NCBI GenBank assembly: GCA_038206725.1
Contig: JBBRAO010000001.1
Coordinates: forward strand, 62,001 to 126,000
Length of the DNA stretch: 64,000 nucleotides
Source: JBAXXL01 sp038206725
Lineage (GTDB): Bacteria > Bacteroidota > Ignavibacteria > Kapaibacteriales > UBA2268
Direction: 5' to 3'
In this document: positions 9,076 through 16,993 of the stretch, piece by piece
How positions within the stretch are numbered: the stretch's first letter is position 1
How the letters are laid out: each line of letters starts with the position of its first letter
Translations under genes and position numbers: made by a program
The notes under the pieces: model-generated
Databases searched by the model: none
Seen by the model: the letters and a program-made list of their open reading frames with translations, nothing else
What the model was told of the DNA's origin: nothing

Positions 9076-9364
9076 TATGGAAAAAAAAGTGAACGGCACA
9101 GACGAAATAGTAAAGACCTCTCATAAGAGAGTATTAGTCGGTAAAGTTACTTCCGACAAGCCGGAAAAGACAGTTATCGTGAGCGTCGAACGCCATGTTG
9201 CGCATCCTTTATATAGAAAATATTACAAAAGACGCAAGAAATATATGGCACACGACGAAATGAACGAATGTCACATTGGTGATACTGTAAAAATTAAAGA
9301 AAGCAGACCTCTTAGCGCCAGAAAACGCTGGGAATTAGTCGAGATTTTAGAGCGTGCAAAATAA
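9068..9364 (+). CDS. rpsQ: 30S ribosomal protein S17
   Basis: S17 (98 aa) is an OB-fold protein binding the 16S 5' domain. KRVLVGKVTSDKPEKTVIVS and HDEMNECHIGDTVKIKESRPLS are diagnostic. The start at 9068 overlaps rpmC; an ATG three codons downstream (9077) is an alternative. The N-terminal 18 residues before KRVLVGKV are longer than in most S17 proteins and poorly conserved. Confidence 0.96.
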   Translation: MSNMEKKVNGTDEIVKTSHKRVLVGKVTSDKPEKTVIVSVERHVAHPLYRKYYKRRKKYMAHDEMNECHIGDTVKIKESRPLSARKRWELVEILERAK

Positions 9365-9379
9365 TGGAGGATAGTAACG

Positions 9380-9748
9380 ATGGTCCGCGAAGAAGCAAAT
9401 TTAACTGTTGCAGATAATTCAGGCGCCAAAAGAGTCCGTATAATACGCGTATTAGGCGGGCACGGAAAGCAAAACGCATCCTTAGGTGATTTAGTGGTGG
9501 TAACTGTAAAAGCCGCTATAGCCAATGGTGCTATCAAAAAAGGTCAAGTATGCAAAGCTGTTATCGTAAGAACTGCTAAAGAAGTTGGCAGACGTGATGG
9601 TTCTTTCATAAGGTTTGATGATAATGCCGCAGTTATATTAAATGATAAAATGGAACCAAGAGGTACACGTATCTTTGGTCCAGTTGCAAGAGAACTACGT
9701 GAAAAGAACTTTATGAAAATTGTTTCACTTGCTCCTGAAGTATTATAA
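9380..9748 (+). CDS. rplN: 50S ribosomal protein L14
   Basis: L14 (122 aa) forms intersubunit bridge contacts. It has the conserved LTVADNSGAKRVRIIRVLGG and the ending ELREKNFMKIVSLAPEVL. A GGAGG-like sequence lies a few bases before the ATG. It marks the start of the spc-type gene order after rpsQ. Confidence 0.98.
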   Translation: MVREEANLTVADNSGAKRVRIIRVLGGHGKQNASLGDLVVVTVKAAIANGAIKKGQVCKAVIVRTAKEVGRRDGSFIRFDDNAAVILNDKMEPRGTRIFGPVARELREKNFMKIVSLAPEVL

Positions 9749-9760
9749 TAAGGTAAAGTG

Positions 9761-10138
9761 ATGAAATTAAAAATCAAAAAAGGCGATTTAGTACAAGTTA
9801 TTACGGGCGATGATAAAAGAGAACGCTCACAAGCTAGTGGCGATGACAAAGCAAAAAAACGCCAAGTAAATAAACCAAAAGTAGGTAGAGTTCTCGAGGT
9901 TTACCCAGAGAAAATGCGAATCTTGGTTGAAGGCGTGAATATGGTAAAAAAACATAACCGCCCAAGCCAAACTAATCCTAAAGGCGGAATTCAATCTATT
10001 GAAGCGCCGGTACATTACTCAAACGTAATGTTGATTGATTCTGATAAAAAACGCACACGCGTCGGAACCAGAGTTGAAACAAAGGATAATACAATAGTGA
10101 AGAAAAGATTTGCTAAATCTAACGGTCAAGATTTATAA
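9761..10138 (+). CDS. rplX: 50S ribosomal protein L24
   Basis: L24 (125 aa) is an assembly-initiating KOW protein of the 50S. The ATG at 9761 is preferred because AAGG lies 7 nt upstream; a GTG directly before it would add one residue. After KIKKGDLVQVITGDDK there is a charged insertion of about 20 residues (RSQASGDDKAKKRQVNK) before the second half KVGRVLEVYPEKMRILVEG. The C-terminal RVGTRVETKDNTIVKKR region is conserved. Confidence 0.95.
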   Translation: MKLKIKKGDLVQVITGDDKRERSQASGDDKAKKRQVNKPKVGRVLEVYPEKMRILVEGVNMVKKHNRPSQTNPKGGIQSIEAPVHYSNVMLIDSDKKRTRVGTRVETKDNTIVKKRFAKSNGQDL

Positions 10139-10158
10139 CTTAATTAATGTAGATAGAG

Positions 10159-10806
10159 ATGGCAAAGAAAAAAGTATCAAAAAATGCACCGGGAGCAACG
10201 AAGAAATTCGACTTCATTATGGATGGTCCACGTATCGAGTCAGTACAAGCCGTAGCGCCGAAAGCTCGATTAGAAGCCTTCTTTAGAGAAAGTATTGTTC
10301 CGGCCTTAATGGAGAAATTCCAATACAGGTCAATTATGCAGGTGCCAAAATTGCAGAAGATATGCTTGAATATCGGCGTCGGTGGGGCAGTTCAAGACCC
10401 TAAATTATTGCAAAACGCAATAAACGAATTAGAACTTATTACAGGTCAAAGACCAACAATAAGAAAAGCAAAAAACGCTATATCTAATTTCAAATTGCGT
10501 GCAGGTATGCCAATTGGATGTATGGTAACATTGCGCAGAGCTACTATGTATGAATTCTTAGACAGATTCATAAATATGACCGCTCCACGTATCCGTGACT
10601 TCCGTGGTTTTCCTGATAAAAGCTTTGATGGACGGGGAAATTATACCCTTGGTATAAAAGAACAAATTGTGTTTCCGGAAATAGACGTTGATAAAGTAAA
10701 CAAGATAACCGGTATGGATATCACATTTGTAATGACATCCAAAACGGATGAAGAAGCTTATCATCTTTTGAAAGAATTTGGATTCCCATTTACGAGGAAA
10801 GATTAG
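10159..10806 (+). CDS. rplE: 50S ribosomal protein L5 with N-terminal extension
   Basis: L5 (215 aa) carries 5S rRNA in the 50S central protuberance. The core runs from VPALMEKFQYRSIMQVPKLQ to the end and contains PRIRDFRGFPDKSFDGRGNY and KEQIVFPEIDVDKV. The first 36 residues or so, beginning MAKKKVSKNAPGATKKF, have no counterpart in E. coli L5 (179 aa) and are basic, so they probably add rRNA contacts. No closer ATG with a good ribosome-binding site was found. Confidence 0.96.
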   Translation: MAKKKVSKNAPGATKKFDFIMDGPRIESVQAVAPKARLEAFFRESIVPALMEKFQYRSIMQVPKLQKICLNIGVGGAVQDPKLLQNAINELELITGQRPTIRKAKNAISNFKLRAGMPIGCMVTLRRATMYEFLDRFINMTAPRIRDFRGFPDKSFDGRGNYTLGIKEQIVFPEIDVDKVNKITGMDITFVMTSKTDEEAYHLLKEFGFPFTRKD

Positions 10807-10807
10807 T

Positions 10808-11077
10808 ATGTCGAAACTTAGTGTAATAGCACGCAACGATAAACGTAAACGTTTAGTTGAAAAATATTCCGAGAAAAGAGCCGCATTGAAAGAGGCTGGT
10901 GATTCCGAGGGTTTGCAAAAATTACCTCGCAATAGCAGTCCTTGCAGAGTACGAAATAGATGTTCGTTAACAGGCAGAGGCCGGGCAGTATACCGTAAAT
11001 ATGGTTTATGCCGTAACGCATTTCGTCAGCTTTCATTAGATGGTAAAATTCCAGGTATTCGTAAATCAAGTTGGTAA
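10808..11077 (+). CDS. rpsN: 30S ribosomal protein S14 (zinc-free type)
   Basis: S14 (89 aa) binds the 30S head. The ATG at 10808 follows an AGGAAAG sequence inside the end of rplE; a longer in-frame reading from 10778 adds an unrelated leader. The conserved core is LPRNSSPCRVRNRCSLTGRGRAVYRKYGLCR. The paired CxxC motifs of the zinc-binding form are absent, so this is the C-minus type of intermediate length found in Bacteroidota. Confidence 0.96.
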   Translation: MSKLSVIARNDKRKRLVEKYSEKRAALKEAGDSEGLQKLPRNSSPCRVRNRCSLTGRGRAVYRKYGLCRNAFRQLSLDGKIPGIRKSSW

Positions 11078-11095
11078 TAAATAGAAGAAGATAAA

Positions 11096-11491
11096 ATGCC
11101 AGTATCAGATCAAATAGGGGATTTATTAACTCGCATCAGAAATGCAGGGTTAGCCGGACATAAATTAGTTGACGCACCGGCATCGAAGGTCAAACTCGGA
11201 ATAGTCGAGATATTAAAAGACCAGGGCTTTATCGAAGATTTTGAAAAAATCGACGGTACAGTTCAAGATACAATAAGGGTAACTCTAAAATATTATAAGA
11301 GGAAACCCGTAATAAAGGATATTAGACGTATAAGCAAACCCGGACGTCGTGCCTATGTACCTGCGGATAAATTACCGCGCGTGCATAACGGCTTAGGAAT
11401 TGCTATTATCTCTACCTCCAAAGGAATAGTCACCGGCAAACAAGCAAAGATATTTAATGTTGGCGGTGAAGTAATTTGTACTGTATGGTAA
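11096..11491 (+). CDS. rpsH: 30S ribosomal protein S8
   Basis: S8 (131 aa) binds the central domain of 16S rRNA and represses the spc operon in E. coli. MPVSDQIGDLLTRIRNA is the conserved start, and GLGIAIISTSKGIVTGKQA followed by GGEVICTVW the conserved end. It lies 18 nt after rpsN. Confidence 0.97.
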   Translation: MPVSDQIGDLLTRIRNAGLAGHKLVDAPASKVKLGIVEILKDQGFIEDFEKIDGTVQDTIRVTLKYYKRKPVIKDIRRISKPGRRAYVPADKLPRVHNGLGIAIISTSKGIVTGKQAKIFNVGGEVICTVW

Positions 11492-11507
11492 TTTAAGGAG
11501 TATTGAA

Positions 11508-12047
11508 GTGTCGAGAATAGGTTTGAAACCGATACAAGTGCCGGACAAAGTACAAATGACTATGGATGGCAAAAATATAAAAGCAAAAGGACCTTTGGGC
11601 GAGTTATCAGTTAATATTCCAGAGGGTATTAGCTTTACTTTTGAAGATGGCGTTATAAATTTTACTAGAGAAAATAATTTAAAGCATAACCGCGCATTGC
11701 ACGGATTAGCACGTGCTTTAACAAATAACATAGTAGAAGGCGTAACAACAGGCTTTTCAAAAGTTTTGAAAATCGAAGGTGTAGGTTATAAAGCCGAAAT
11801 GAAGGGCGATAGATTGTTTCTTTCATTAGGTTTTTCACACACAATTTTGGTAATTCCGCCTCAAGATCTTAGTTTTGAAACACCAAGCGCCACCATAATC
11901 AAGGTATTTGGAATCGATAAACAGTTAGTTGGGCAGGTTGCCGCTAAAATTCGTCAACTTAGGAAACCGGAACCGTACAAAGGTAAAGGTATTCGTTATG
12001 AAGGTGAATTTGTACGTCGTAAAGCAGGTAAGACTGCCGGTAAATAG
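11508..12047 (+). CDS. rplF: 50S ribosomal protein L6
   Basis: L6 (179 aa) lies near the GTPase-associated centre. The start is GTG, preceded by AAGGAG. MSRIGLKPIQVPDKV, the central KVLKIEGVGYKAEMKGDRL and the C-terminal KPEPYKGKGIRYEGEFVRRK are family signatures. Two tandem L6 folds of about 80 residues are present. Confidence 0.98.
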   Translation: MSRIGLKPIQVPDKVQMTMDGKNIKAKGPLGELSVNIPEGISFTFEDGVINFTRENNLKHNRALHGLARALTNNIVEGVTTGFSKVLKIEGVGYKAEMKGDRLFLSLGFSHTILVIPPQDLSFETPSATIIKVFGIDKQLVGQVAAKIRQLRKPEPYKGKGIRYEGEFVRRKAGKTAGK

Positions 12048-12086
12048 TAAGTATTATTATAAATAAGATATTGAGAGCCGTTAGAA

Positions 12087-12458
12087 ATGACAGTGCAGGA
12101 ATTAAAAAAAACACGTAGAATAAGGCGAAAAGCGCATATAAGAAAAAGATCCACAGGAACATTGGCTAGACCAAGATTAACTGTATTCAAAAGTAATATG
12201 CACATATATGCACAACTCATAACCGATGTTGAGCGTAAAACACTCGCTTCCGCTTCTACAATAGACAAAGAGGTTGTTGCCTTGTTGAAAGCGGATATGA
12301 ACAAAAAACAAAAAAGTGAATTAGTTGGTGAAGTACTAGCAAAACGCGCAGTTGAAGCAAATATCTCCCAAATTGAATTCGATAGAAATGGTTATCCTTA
12401 TCATGGTCGCGTAAAAGCTTTGGCTGATGGCGCTAGAAAGGGCGGATTAAAATTCTAA
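12087..12458 (+). CDS. rplR: 50S ribosomal protein L18
   Basis: L18 (123 aa) binds 5S rRNA together with L5. RIRRKAHIRKRSTGTLARPRLTVFKSNMHIYAQ and the C-terminal FDRNGYPYHGRVKALADGARKGGL are conserved. The 39-nt gap from rplF holds no clear signal. Confidence 0.97.
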   Translation: MTVQELKKTRRIRRKAHIRKRSTGTLARPRLTVFKSNMHIYAQLITDVERKTLASASTIDKEVVALLKADMNKKQKSELVGEVLAKRAVEANISQIEFDRNGYPYHGRVKALADGARKGGLKF

Positions 12459-12479
12459 CAAATAGTAACGAGGAATGTT

Positions 12480-12983
12480 GTGGCAAAATTTAGAGCCTCA
12501 GAATTAGAATTAAAGGATAAATTAGTTTACGTTGGTAGAACAGCTAAAGTCGTAAAAGGCGGACGCCGTTTTAACTTCTCTGCCATAGTTGTGGTAGGTG
12601 ATGGTAATGGACACGTAGGTTATGGTCTTGGTAAAGCAGGCGAAGTTGTGGATGCAGTTTCAAAAGCAACCGACGCGGCTAAGAAAAATATCCAAAAAGT
12701 TACTTTGCAAAATGGTACTATACCACACGAAGTAATTGGCAAGTATGGTGCGGCACGTGTTTTAATAAAACCAGCAACACCCGGTACGGGCGTTATTGCA
12801 GCCGGCGCAGTTCGTGCAGTCTTAGAACTAGTTGGCGTGCAAAATGTTTTGACAAAGAACCTAGGTTCATCGAACCCACATAACACATTAAAAGCGACAA
12901 TGGCCGGTTTGGCAGCTATCGAAGATGTACAAACTGTAGCCGATAGACGCGGTATTTCAATTGAAAAAGTATTAAATGGATAA
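12480..12983 (+). CDS. rpsE: 30S ribosomal protein S5
   Basis: S5 (167 aa) contributes to the mRNA helicase activity and accuracy of the 30S. It begins at GTG after GAGGAATG. The dsRBD-like part has KVVKGGRRFNFSAIVVVGDG and the motif GLGKAGEVVDA, followed by PGTGVIAAGAVRAVLELVGV. Length and placement are standard. Confidence 0.98.
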   Translation: MAKFRASELELKDKLVYVGRTAKVVKGGRRFNFSAIVVVGDGNGHVGYGLGKAGEVVDAVSKATDAAKKNIQKVTLQNGTIPHEVIGKYGAARVLIKPATPGTGVIAAGAVRAVLELVGVQNVLTKNLGSSNPHNTLKATMAGLAAIEDVQTVADRRGISIEKVLNG

Positions 12984-13024
12984 TTGCTTAGCGATTAAGA
13001 AGTTTAGCAATAAAAGGTGAACAA

Positions 13025-13210
13025 ATGGCTAGTTTAAAAATTACACAAACAAAAAGTGTGATAAAAAGATTAAAGAAACAAAAACAGACTATAGAAGCAT
13101 TAGGACTAGGTCGTCCTAATTACTCTAACATTTTACCTGACAATCCGCAAACACGCGGAATGATTGAAGTGGTAAAGCATTTAGTTAATGTTGAAGTAGT
13201 TGCCGAATAA
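13025..13210 (+). CDS. rpmD: 50S ribosomal protein L30
   Basis: L30 (61 aa) is a small ferredoxin-fold protein of the 50S. LKITQTKSVIKRLKKQKQTIEALGL and the end RGMIEVVKHLVNVEVVAE are typical. It lies between rpsE and rplO, as in the classical spc operon. Confidence 0.95.
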   Translation: MASLKITQTKSVIKRLKKQKQTIEALGLGRPNYSNILPDNPQTRGMIEVVKHLVNVEVVAE

Positions 13211-13224
13211 TAAGAAGAGATGTA

Positions 13225-13683
13225 ATGAAACATATTGGAAATATTAAGTACGCCGAGGGAGCGAAGAAAAAAAGGAAACGTATAGCTCGTGGACCAGGTT
13301 CTGGACACGGTGGTACGTCCACTCGAGGTCATAAAGGCCAAAAATCTCGCTCTGGCGCAAAGATTTCAAGTTCGTTCGAGGGCGGTCAAATGCCTATGAA
13401 CCGTCGTTTACCGAAATTTGGTTTTACTAATAGATTTAGAACCGAATATCAAATAATAAACGTCGGTACTTTGCAAGAACTTGTCAATAAAGAAATGATT
13501 ACCGGTACCGTTGATTTTGAAACATTGATGGGATTAGGTATCATAAATGAAAAAACAAAACCATTGAAAGTTTTAGGTGATGGCGAATTAACAAGCGCTA
13601 TCCAAGTAAAAGCCCATAGGTTTACAGGCTCGGCTAAAGAAAAGATAGAAGCCGCAGGAGGGGCGGTAGAAGTTTATGAATAG
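13225..13683 (+). CDS. rplO: 50S ribosomal protein L15
   Basis: L15 (152 aa) is a late-assembly 50S protein. The basic N-terminal extension RIARGPGSGHGGTSTRGHKGQKSR and EGGQMPMNRRLPKFGFTNRF identify it. Its end overlaps the secY start by 8 nt, so the two are probably translationally coupled. Confidence 0.97.
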   Translation: MKHIGNIKYAEGAKKKRKRIARGPGSGHGGTSTRGHKGQKSRSGAKISSSFEGGQMPMNRRLPKFGFTNRFRTEYQIINVGTLQELVNKEMITGTVDFETLMGLGIINEKTKPLKVLGDGELTSAIQVKAHRFTGSAKEKIEAAGGAVEVYE

Positions 13684-15010
13684 ATTATTTACCACCATCC
13701 GGAACATCTCAAAGATAGAAGAGTTGAGAGGCCGAGTGTTATTTACACTCGGTATAATCCTTCTTGTTCGTTTCGGGTCGCACGTTGTGCTTCCCGGCAT
13801 TGATGCTACTGTTCTAAGTAGCGCAATTCAATCGGAATCAAATACTTTATTTGGATTCTTCGACTTATTTGTTGGCGGCGCTTATTCAAATGCCGCTATA
13901 TTTGCGTTGGGTATTATGCCATATATCACTTCCTCGATTATATTTCAATTAGCCGGTGTTGTGATACCGCAGATCCAAAAAATACAAAAAGACGGAGAAG
14001 AAGGAAGACGAAAAATAAATCAATGGACGCGTACTACAACAGTACTGATAGCCGCTATGCAAGGTTGGGCTATCAGCATCAAATATGCTTCAATGACAGC
14101 TAACGGTATGAGTGTTGTTCCACATAGTGGTTTAATGTTTTCACTAACCGTTATGGTATTGCTTACAGCAGGTACTATTTTCTTGATGTGGCTTGGTGAA
14201 CAAATCACCGATAAAGGTATTGGTAACGGTATATCAATGATCATTATGATTAACATATTAGCGCGATTACCTCAAGCCATTTTTATGGAATGGGAAAATT
14301 TAGTTAGTGGTGTTCGTCCTTGGCCAATCGAAATTATCGTTATCGCATTCTTGTGCTTCATTATTTGGTCAATCATAATAATGACTCAAGGCATTCGAAA
14401 GATTCCAGTTCAATATGCTAAACGTCAAGTCGGTCGCAAGGTTTACGGCGGACAAACACAGCATATTCCATTAAGAATAAATACAGCAGGTGTTATGCCT
14501 ATTATCTTTGCACAATCATTAATGTTTATTCCGGGCACAATGGCAAGTTTCTTTCCAAACAGCCCATTCTTTAATGTTGTTTCAAGATTATTCGATCACC
14601 GTAGCGCTGTTTATGCAATCGTGTATTCATTAATAATAATCTTCTTTACATATTTTTATACAGCTATCGTATTTAGTCCTAGAGAAATAGCTGATAATAT
14701 GAAAAAACAAGGCGGTTTCATACCGGGTATTCGCCCCGGCAGTCATACCGCAGAATATATAGATAAGATTCTATCCAGAATTACACTGCCTGGTTCGGTA
14801 TATTTAGCTTTGATAGCTATTATGCCAACATTGGTAAGCGGATTTTTCGGCGTTGATATTGCTTTAGCATCATTTTTCGGCGGAACAAGTTTATTGATTA
14901 TGGTTGGCGTGATTCTTGATTTATTATCTCAAATTGAGTCGCACTTAATGATGCGTCATTATGACGGGTTTATGAAAAGCGGCAGAATTAAAGGTCGGGT
15001 TAGTATATAA
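13676..15010 (+). CDS. secY: Protein translocase subunit SecY
   Basis: SecY (444 aa) is the central channel of the Sec translocon in the inner membrane. About ten hydrophobic segments are visible. The plug and TM2 region FGFFDLFVGGAYSNAAIFALGIMPYITSSII and the cytoplasmic loop with PVQYAKRQVG are conserved, as is the loop PREIADNMKKQGGFIPGIRPG. It is embedded in the ribosomal operon as in most bacteria and supplies export for the many secreted proteins of this genome. adk, which often follows secY, is absent. Confidence 0.97.
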   Translation: MNRLFTTIRNISKIEELRGRVLFTLGIILLVRFGSHVVLPGIDATVLSSAIQSESNTLFGFFDLFVGGAYSNAAIFALGIMPYITSSIIFQLAGVVIPQIQKIQKDGEEGRRKINQWTRTTTVLIAAMQGWAISIKYASMTANGMSVVPHSGLMFSLTVMVLLTAGTIFLMWLGEQITDKGIGNGISMIIMINILARLPQAIFMEWENLVSGVRPWPIEIIVIAFLCFIIWSIIIMTQGIRKIPVQYAKRQVGRKVYGGQTQHIPLRINTAGVMPIIFAQSLMFIPGTMASFFPNSPFFNVVSRLFDHRSAVYAIVYSLIIIFFTYFYTAIVFSPREIADNMKKQGGFIPGIRPGSHTAEYIDKILSRITLPGSVYLALIAIMPTLVSGFFGVDIALASFFGGTSLLIMVGVILDLLSQIESHLMMRHYDGFMKSGRIKGRVSI

Positions 15011-15795
15011 TGCAAAGACTTGTTAAGACAGCCGATGAAATAAATAAAATTGGAAAAGCGTGTCGGATAGTAGCTGAAACACTAACGAACTTAAAGAAAT
15101 TTATGATCGTGGGTACAACTACTGAAGAAATTGATAAGTATGCTGAAGATTTTATTTTGACAAAGGGTGCTACTCCGTCTTTTAAAGGTTATACAGTTGG
15201 TAATTTGATTTACCCAAGTTCTTTGTGTATTTCAATAAATGAAGAGGTTATTCACGGAATACCCAGCAAACACAAGCAATTGAAAAACGGTGATATCGTT
15301 TCTTTGGATTGCGGTGCGTGCTTGAACGGCTTTCACGGCGACAGTGCGGTAACGTACGTAGTTGGCGCGATTAGTAGCGACATAGAGCAATTGCTGAAAG
15401 TAACTGAGGAATCACTTTGGAAAGGTATAGAACAAGCTGTGGCTCGCAATAAAGTTTACGATATTGCGAGAGCAGTTCAAACTCACACGGAGAACTACGG
15501 TTACGGCGTCAATCGCGATTTTTGCGGACACGGAATCGGTACAGATCTCCACGAGCATCCTTCGATACCTAACTATGTGCCGGCATTGCTCCATCGCCAA
15601 AGCTTTCCTAATACAAAATTGTTGAAGGGAATGGCAATAGCGATCGAACCAATGATTCACTTGGGTACTAAAGAATGTACCATTTTAGAAAATGGCTGGA
15701 CAGTCGTGACTAATGACGGCTTACCGGCGGCGCACTTCGAACATACTGTAATAGTAGGCGAAAAAGAAGCATTAGTCTTAACATTAAGGAATTAG
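15010..15795 (+). CDS. map: Methionine aminopeptidase, type I
   Basis: This enzyme (261 aa) removes the initiator Met from new proteins. The pita-bread fold metal ligands can be seen: Asp in SLDCGACLNGFHGD, His in FCGHGIGTDLHEHPSIPNY, Glu in AIAIEPMI and Glu in FEHTVIV. The ATG overlaps the secY stop by one base (TAATG). Its place directly after secY is the common Bacteroidota/Chlorobiota order. The linker PALLHRQSFPNTKLL is longer than in E. coli Map. Confidence 0.96.
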   Translation: MQRLVKTADEINKIGKACRIVAETLTNLKKFMIVGTTTEEIDKYAEDFILTKGATPSFKGYTVGNLIYPSSLCISINEEVIHGIPSKHKQLKNGDIVSLDCGACLNGFHGDSAVTYVVGAISSDIEQLLKVTEESLWKGIEQAVARNKVYDIARAVQTHTENYGYGVNRDFCGHGIGTDLHEHPSIPNYVPALLHRQSFPNTKLLKGMAIAIEPMIHLGTKECTILENGWTVVTNDGLPAAHFEHTVIVGEKEALVLTLRN

Positions 15796-15801
15796 ATATA
15801 T

Positions 15802-16020
15802 ATGGCTAAACAGGGCTTGATCAAGGTCGATGGTATAATAGAAGAAACATTGCCTAATACTCAATTTAGAGTAAAACTGGAAAATGGACACGTAATTCAC
15901 GCCCATATTTCAGGCAAAATGCGAATGAATTTTATAAAAATATTACAAGGCGATAAGGTTTCGATAGAAATCTCACCGTATGATTTGTCGAAAGGCAGAA
16001 TAATTTATCGTTATAAATAA
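15802..16020 (+). CDS. infA: Translation initiation factor IF-1
   Basis: IF-1 (72 aa) is an S1/OB-fold protein that blocks the 30S A site during initiation. KVDGIIEETLPNTQFRVKLENGH and the end DLSKGRIIYRYK are diagnostic, and the length is exactly standard. It starts 6 nt after map. Confidence 0.98.
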   Translation: MAKQGLIKVDGIIEETLPNTQFRVKLENGHVIHAHISGKMRMNFIKILQGDKVSIEISPYDLSKGRIIYRYK

Positions 16021-16031
16021 AGGTTGAAGAA

Positions 16032-16148
16032 ATGAAAGTACAGGCATCTGTAAAGAAAAGAAATCCGAACGATAAAATCGTTATTAGAAAGGGTAGAGTC
16101 TATATAATTAACAAGAAAAACCCTAGATTTAAACAAAGACAAGGATAA
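16032..16148 (+). CDS. rpmJ: 50S ribosomal protein L36 (cysteine-free)
   Basis: The ORF of 38 codons starts with MKVQASVKKRNPNDKI and ends NKKNPRFKQRQG. It matches L36 in length and in both ends. The zinc ribbon ligands (three Cys and one His in the classical form) are all missing, so this is the C-minus type. A GGTTGAAG stretch precedes the ATG. It lies between infA and rpsM, the expected place. Confidence 0.95.
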   Translation: MKVQASVKKRNPNDKIVIRKGRVYIINKKNPRFKQRQG

Positions 16149-16164
16149 ATTCAAGGAGTAGAAA

Positions 16165-16539
16165 GTGGCTCGTATAGCTGGCATAGATTTGCCGAAAAAT
16201 AAAAGAGGCGTAATAGCATTAACCTATATCTTTGGAATTGGACACACGACATCAGAAAAAATATTGAAAGATGCCGGAGTGGACGAAAGCAAAAGGGTAA
16301 ATACTTGGACAGATGAAGAAGTTGCGTTAATCCGTACCGAAGTAGATAAATTTAGAACGGAAGGAGCGCTTCGCAGTGAAGTTCAAATGAACATCAAACG
16401 CTTAATGGATATCGGTTGTTACCGTGGTATTCGTCATCGTAGAGGTCTGCCTTGTCGCGGACAACGCACAAGAACAAACTCAAGAACCCGTAAGGGAAGA
16501 AAGAAAACAGTTGCTGGAAAGAAGAAAGCTCCTAAATAA
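16165..16539 (+). CDS. rpsM: 30S ribosomal protein S13
   Basis: S13 (124 aa) forms head-to-50S bridges and contacts P-site tRNA. It starts at GTG after AAGGAGT. ARIAGIDLPKNKRGVIALTYIFGIG, the H2TH motif region and the basic tail RRGLPCRGQRTRTNSRTRKG are conserved. It is the first gene of the alpha-type block. Confidence 0.98.
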   Translation: MARIAGIDLPKNKRGVIALTYIFGIGHTTSEKILKDAGVDESKRVNTWTDEEVALIRTEVDKFRTEGALRSEVQMNIKRLMDIGCYRGIRHRRGLPCRGQRTRTNSRTRKGRKKTVAGKKKAPK

Positions 16540-16587
16540 TAGTATCTACTATATTATATTAATAACATTATATTACGGGTGTAATAA

Positions 16588-16968
16588 GTGGCAAAGAAAA
16601 GAATAAAAAAGAAAGTAGTTTCCGAAATACACGGCAAAGCTTTTGTAAAGGCTACATTCAATAATGTGATCGTTACAGTAACAGATATGTATGGAAATTC
16701 CTTATCTTGGTCCTCCGCCGGAAGAAACGGATTTAAAGGTTCCAAGAAAAATACACCGTATGCGGCTCAGGTATCTGCCGAAAAAGCGGGTAAAGAAGCA
16801 TACGAAATGGGCTTACGAAAAGTAGATGTGATGGTGAAGGGTCCGGGTTCAGGTCGCGAAGCGGCAATTAGAGCCTTGGCAACAGCCGGATTAGAAATAC
16901 ATAGCATAATGGACCGCACTCCAATTCCTCACAATGGATGTCGTCCACCGAAAAGAAGAAGAGTATAA
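16588..16968 (+). CDS. rpsK: 30S ribosomal protein S11
   Basis: S11 (126 aa) lies on the 30S platform. It starts at GTG; FVKATFNNVIVTVTDMYGN, NTPYAAQVSAEKAG, VKGPGSGREAAIRAL and the end PIPHNGCRPPKRRRV are diagnostic. The next gene is rpoA; the usual rpsD is not between them. Confidence 0.98.
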   Translation: MAKKRIKKKVVSEIHGKAFVKATFNNVIVTVTDMYGNSLSWSSAGRNGFKGSKKNTPYAAQVSAEKAGKEAYEMGLRKVDVMVKGPGSGREAAIRALATAGLEIHSIMDRTPIPHNGCRPPKRRRV

Positions 16969-16993
16969 TTTAGCAAAATTTTAAAGAAGAAAA

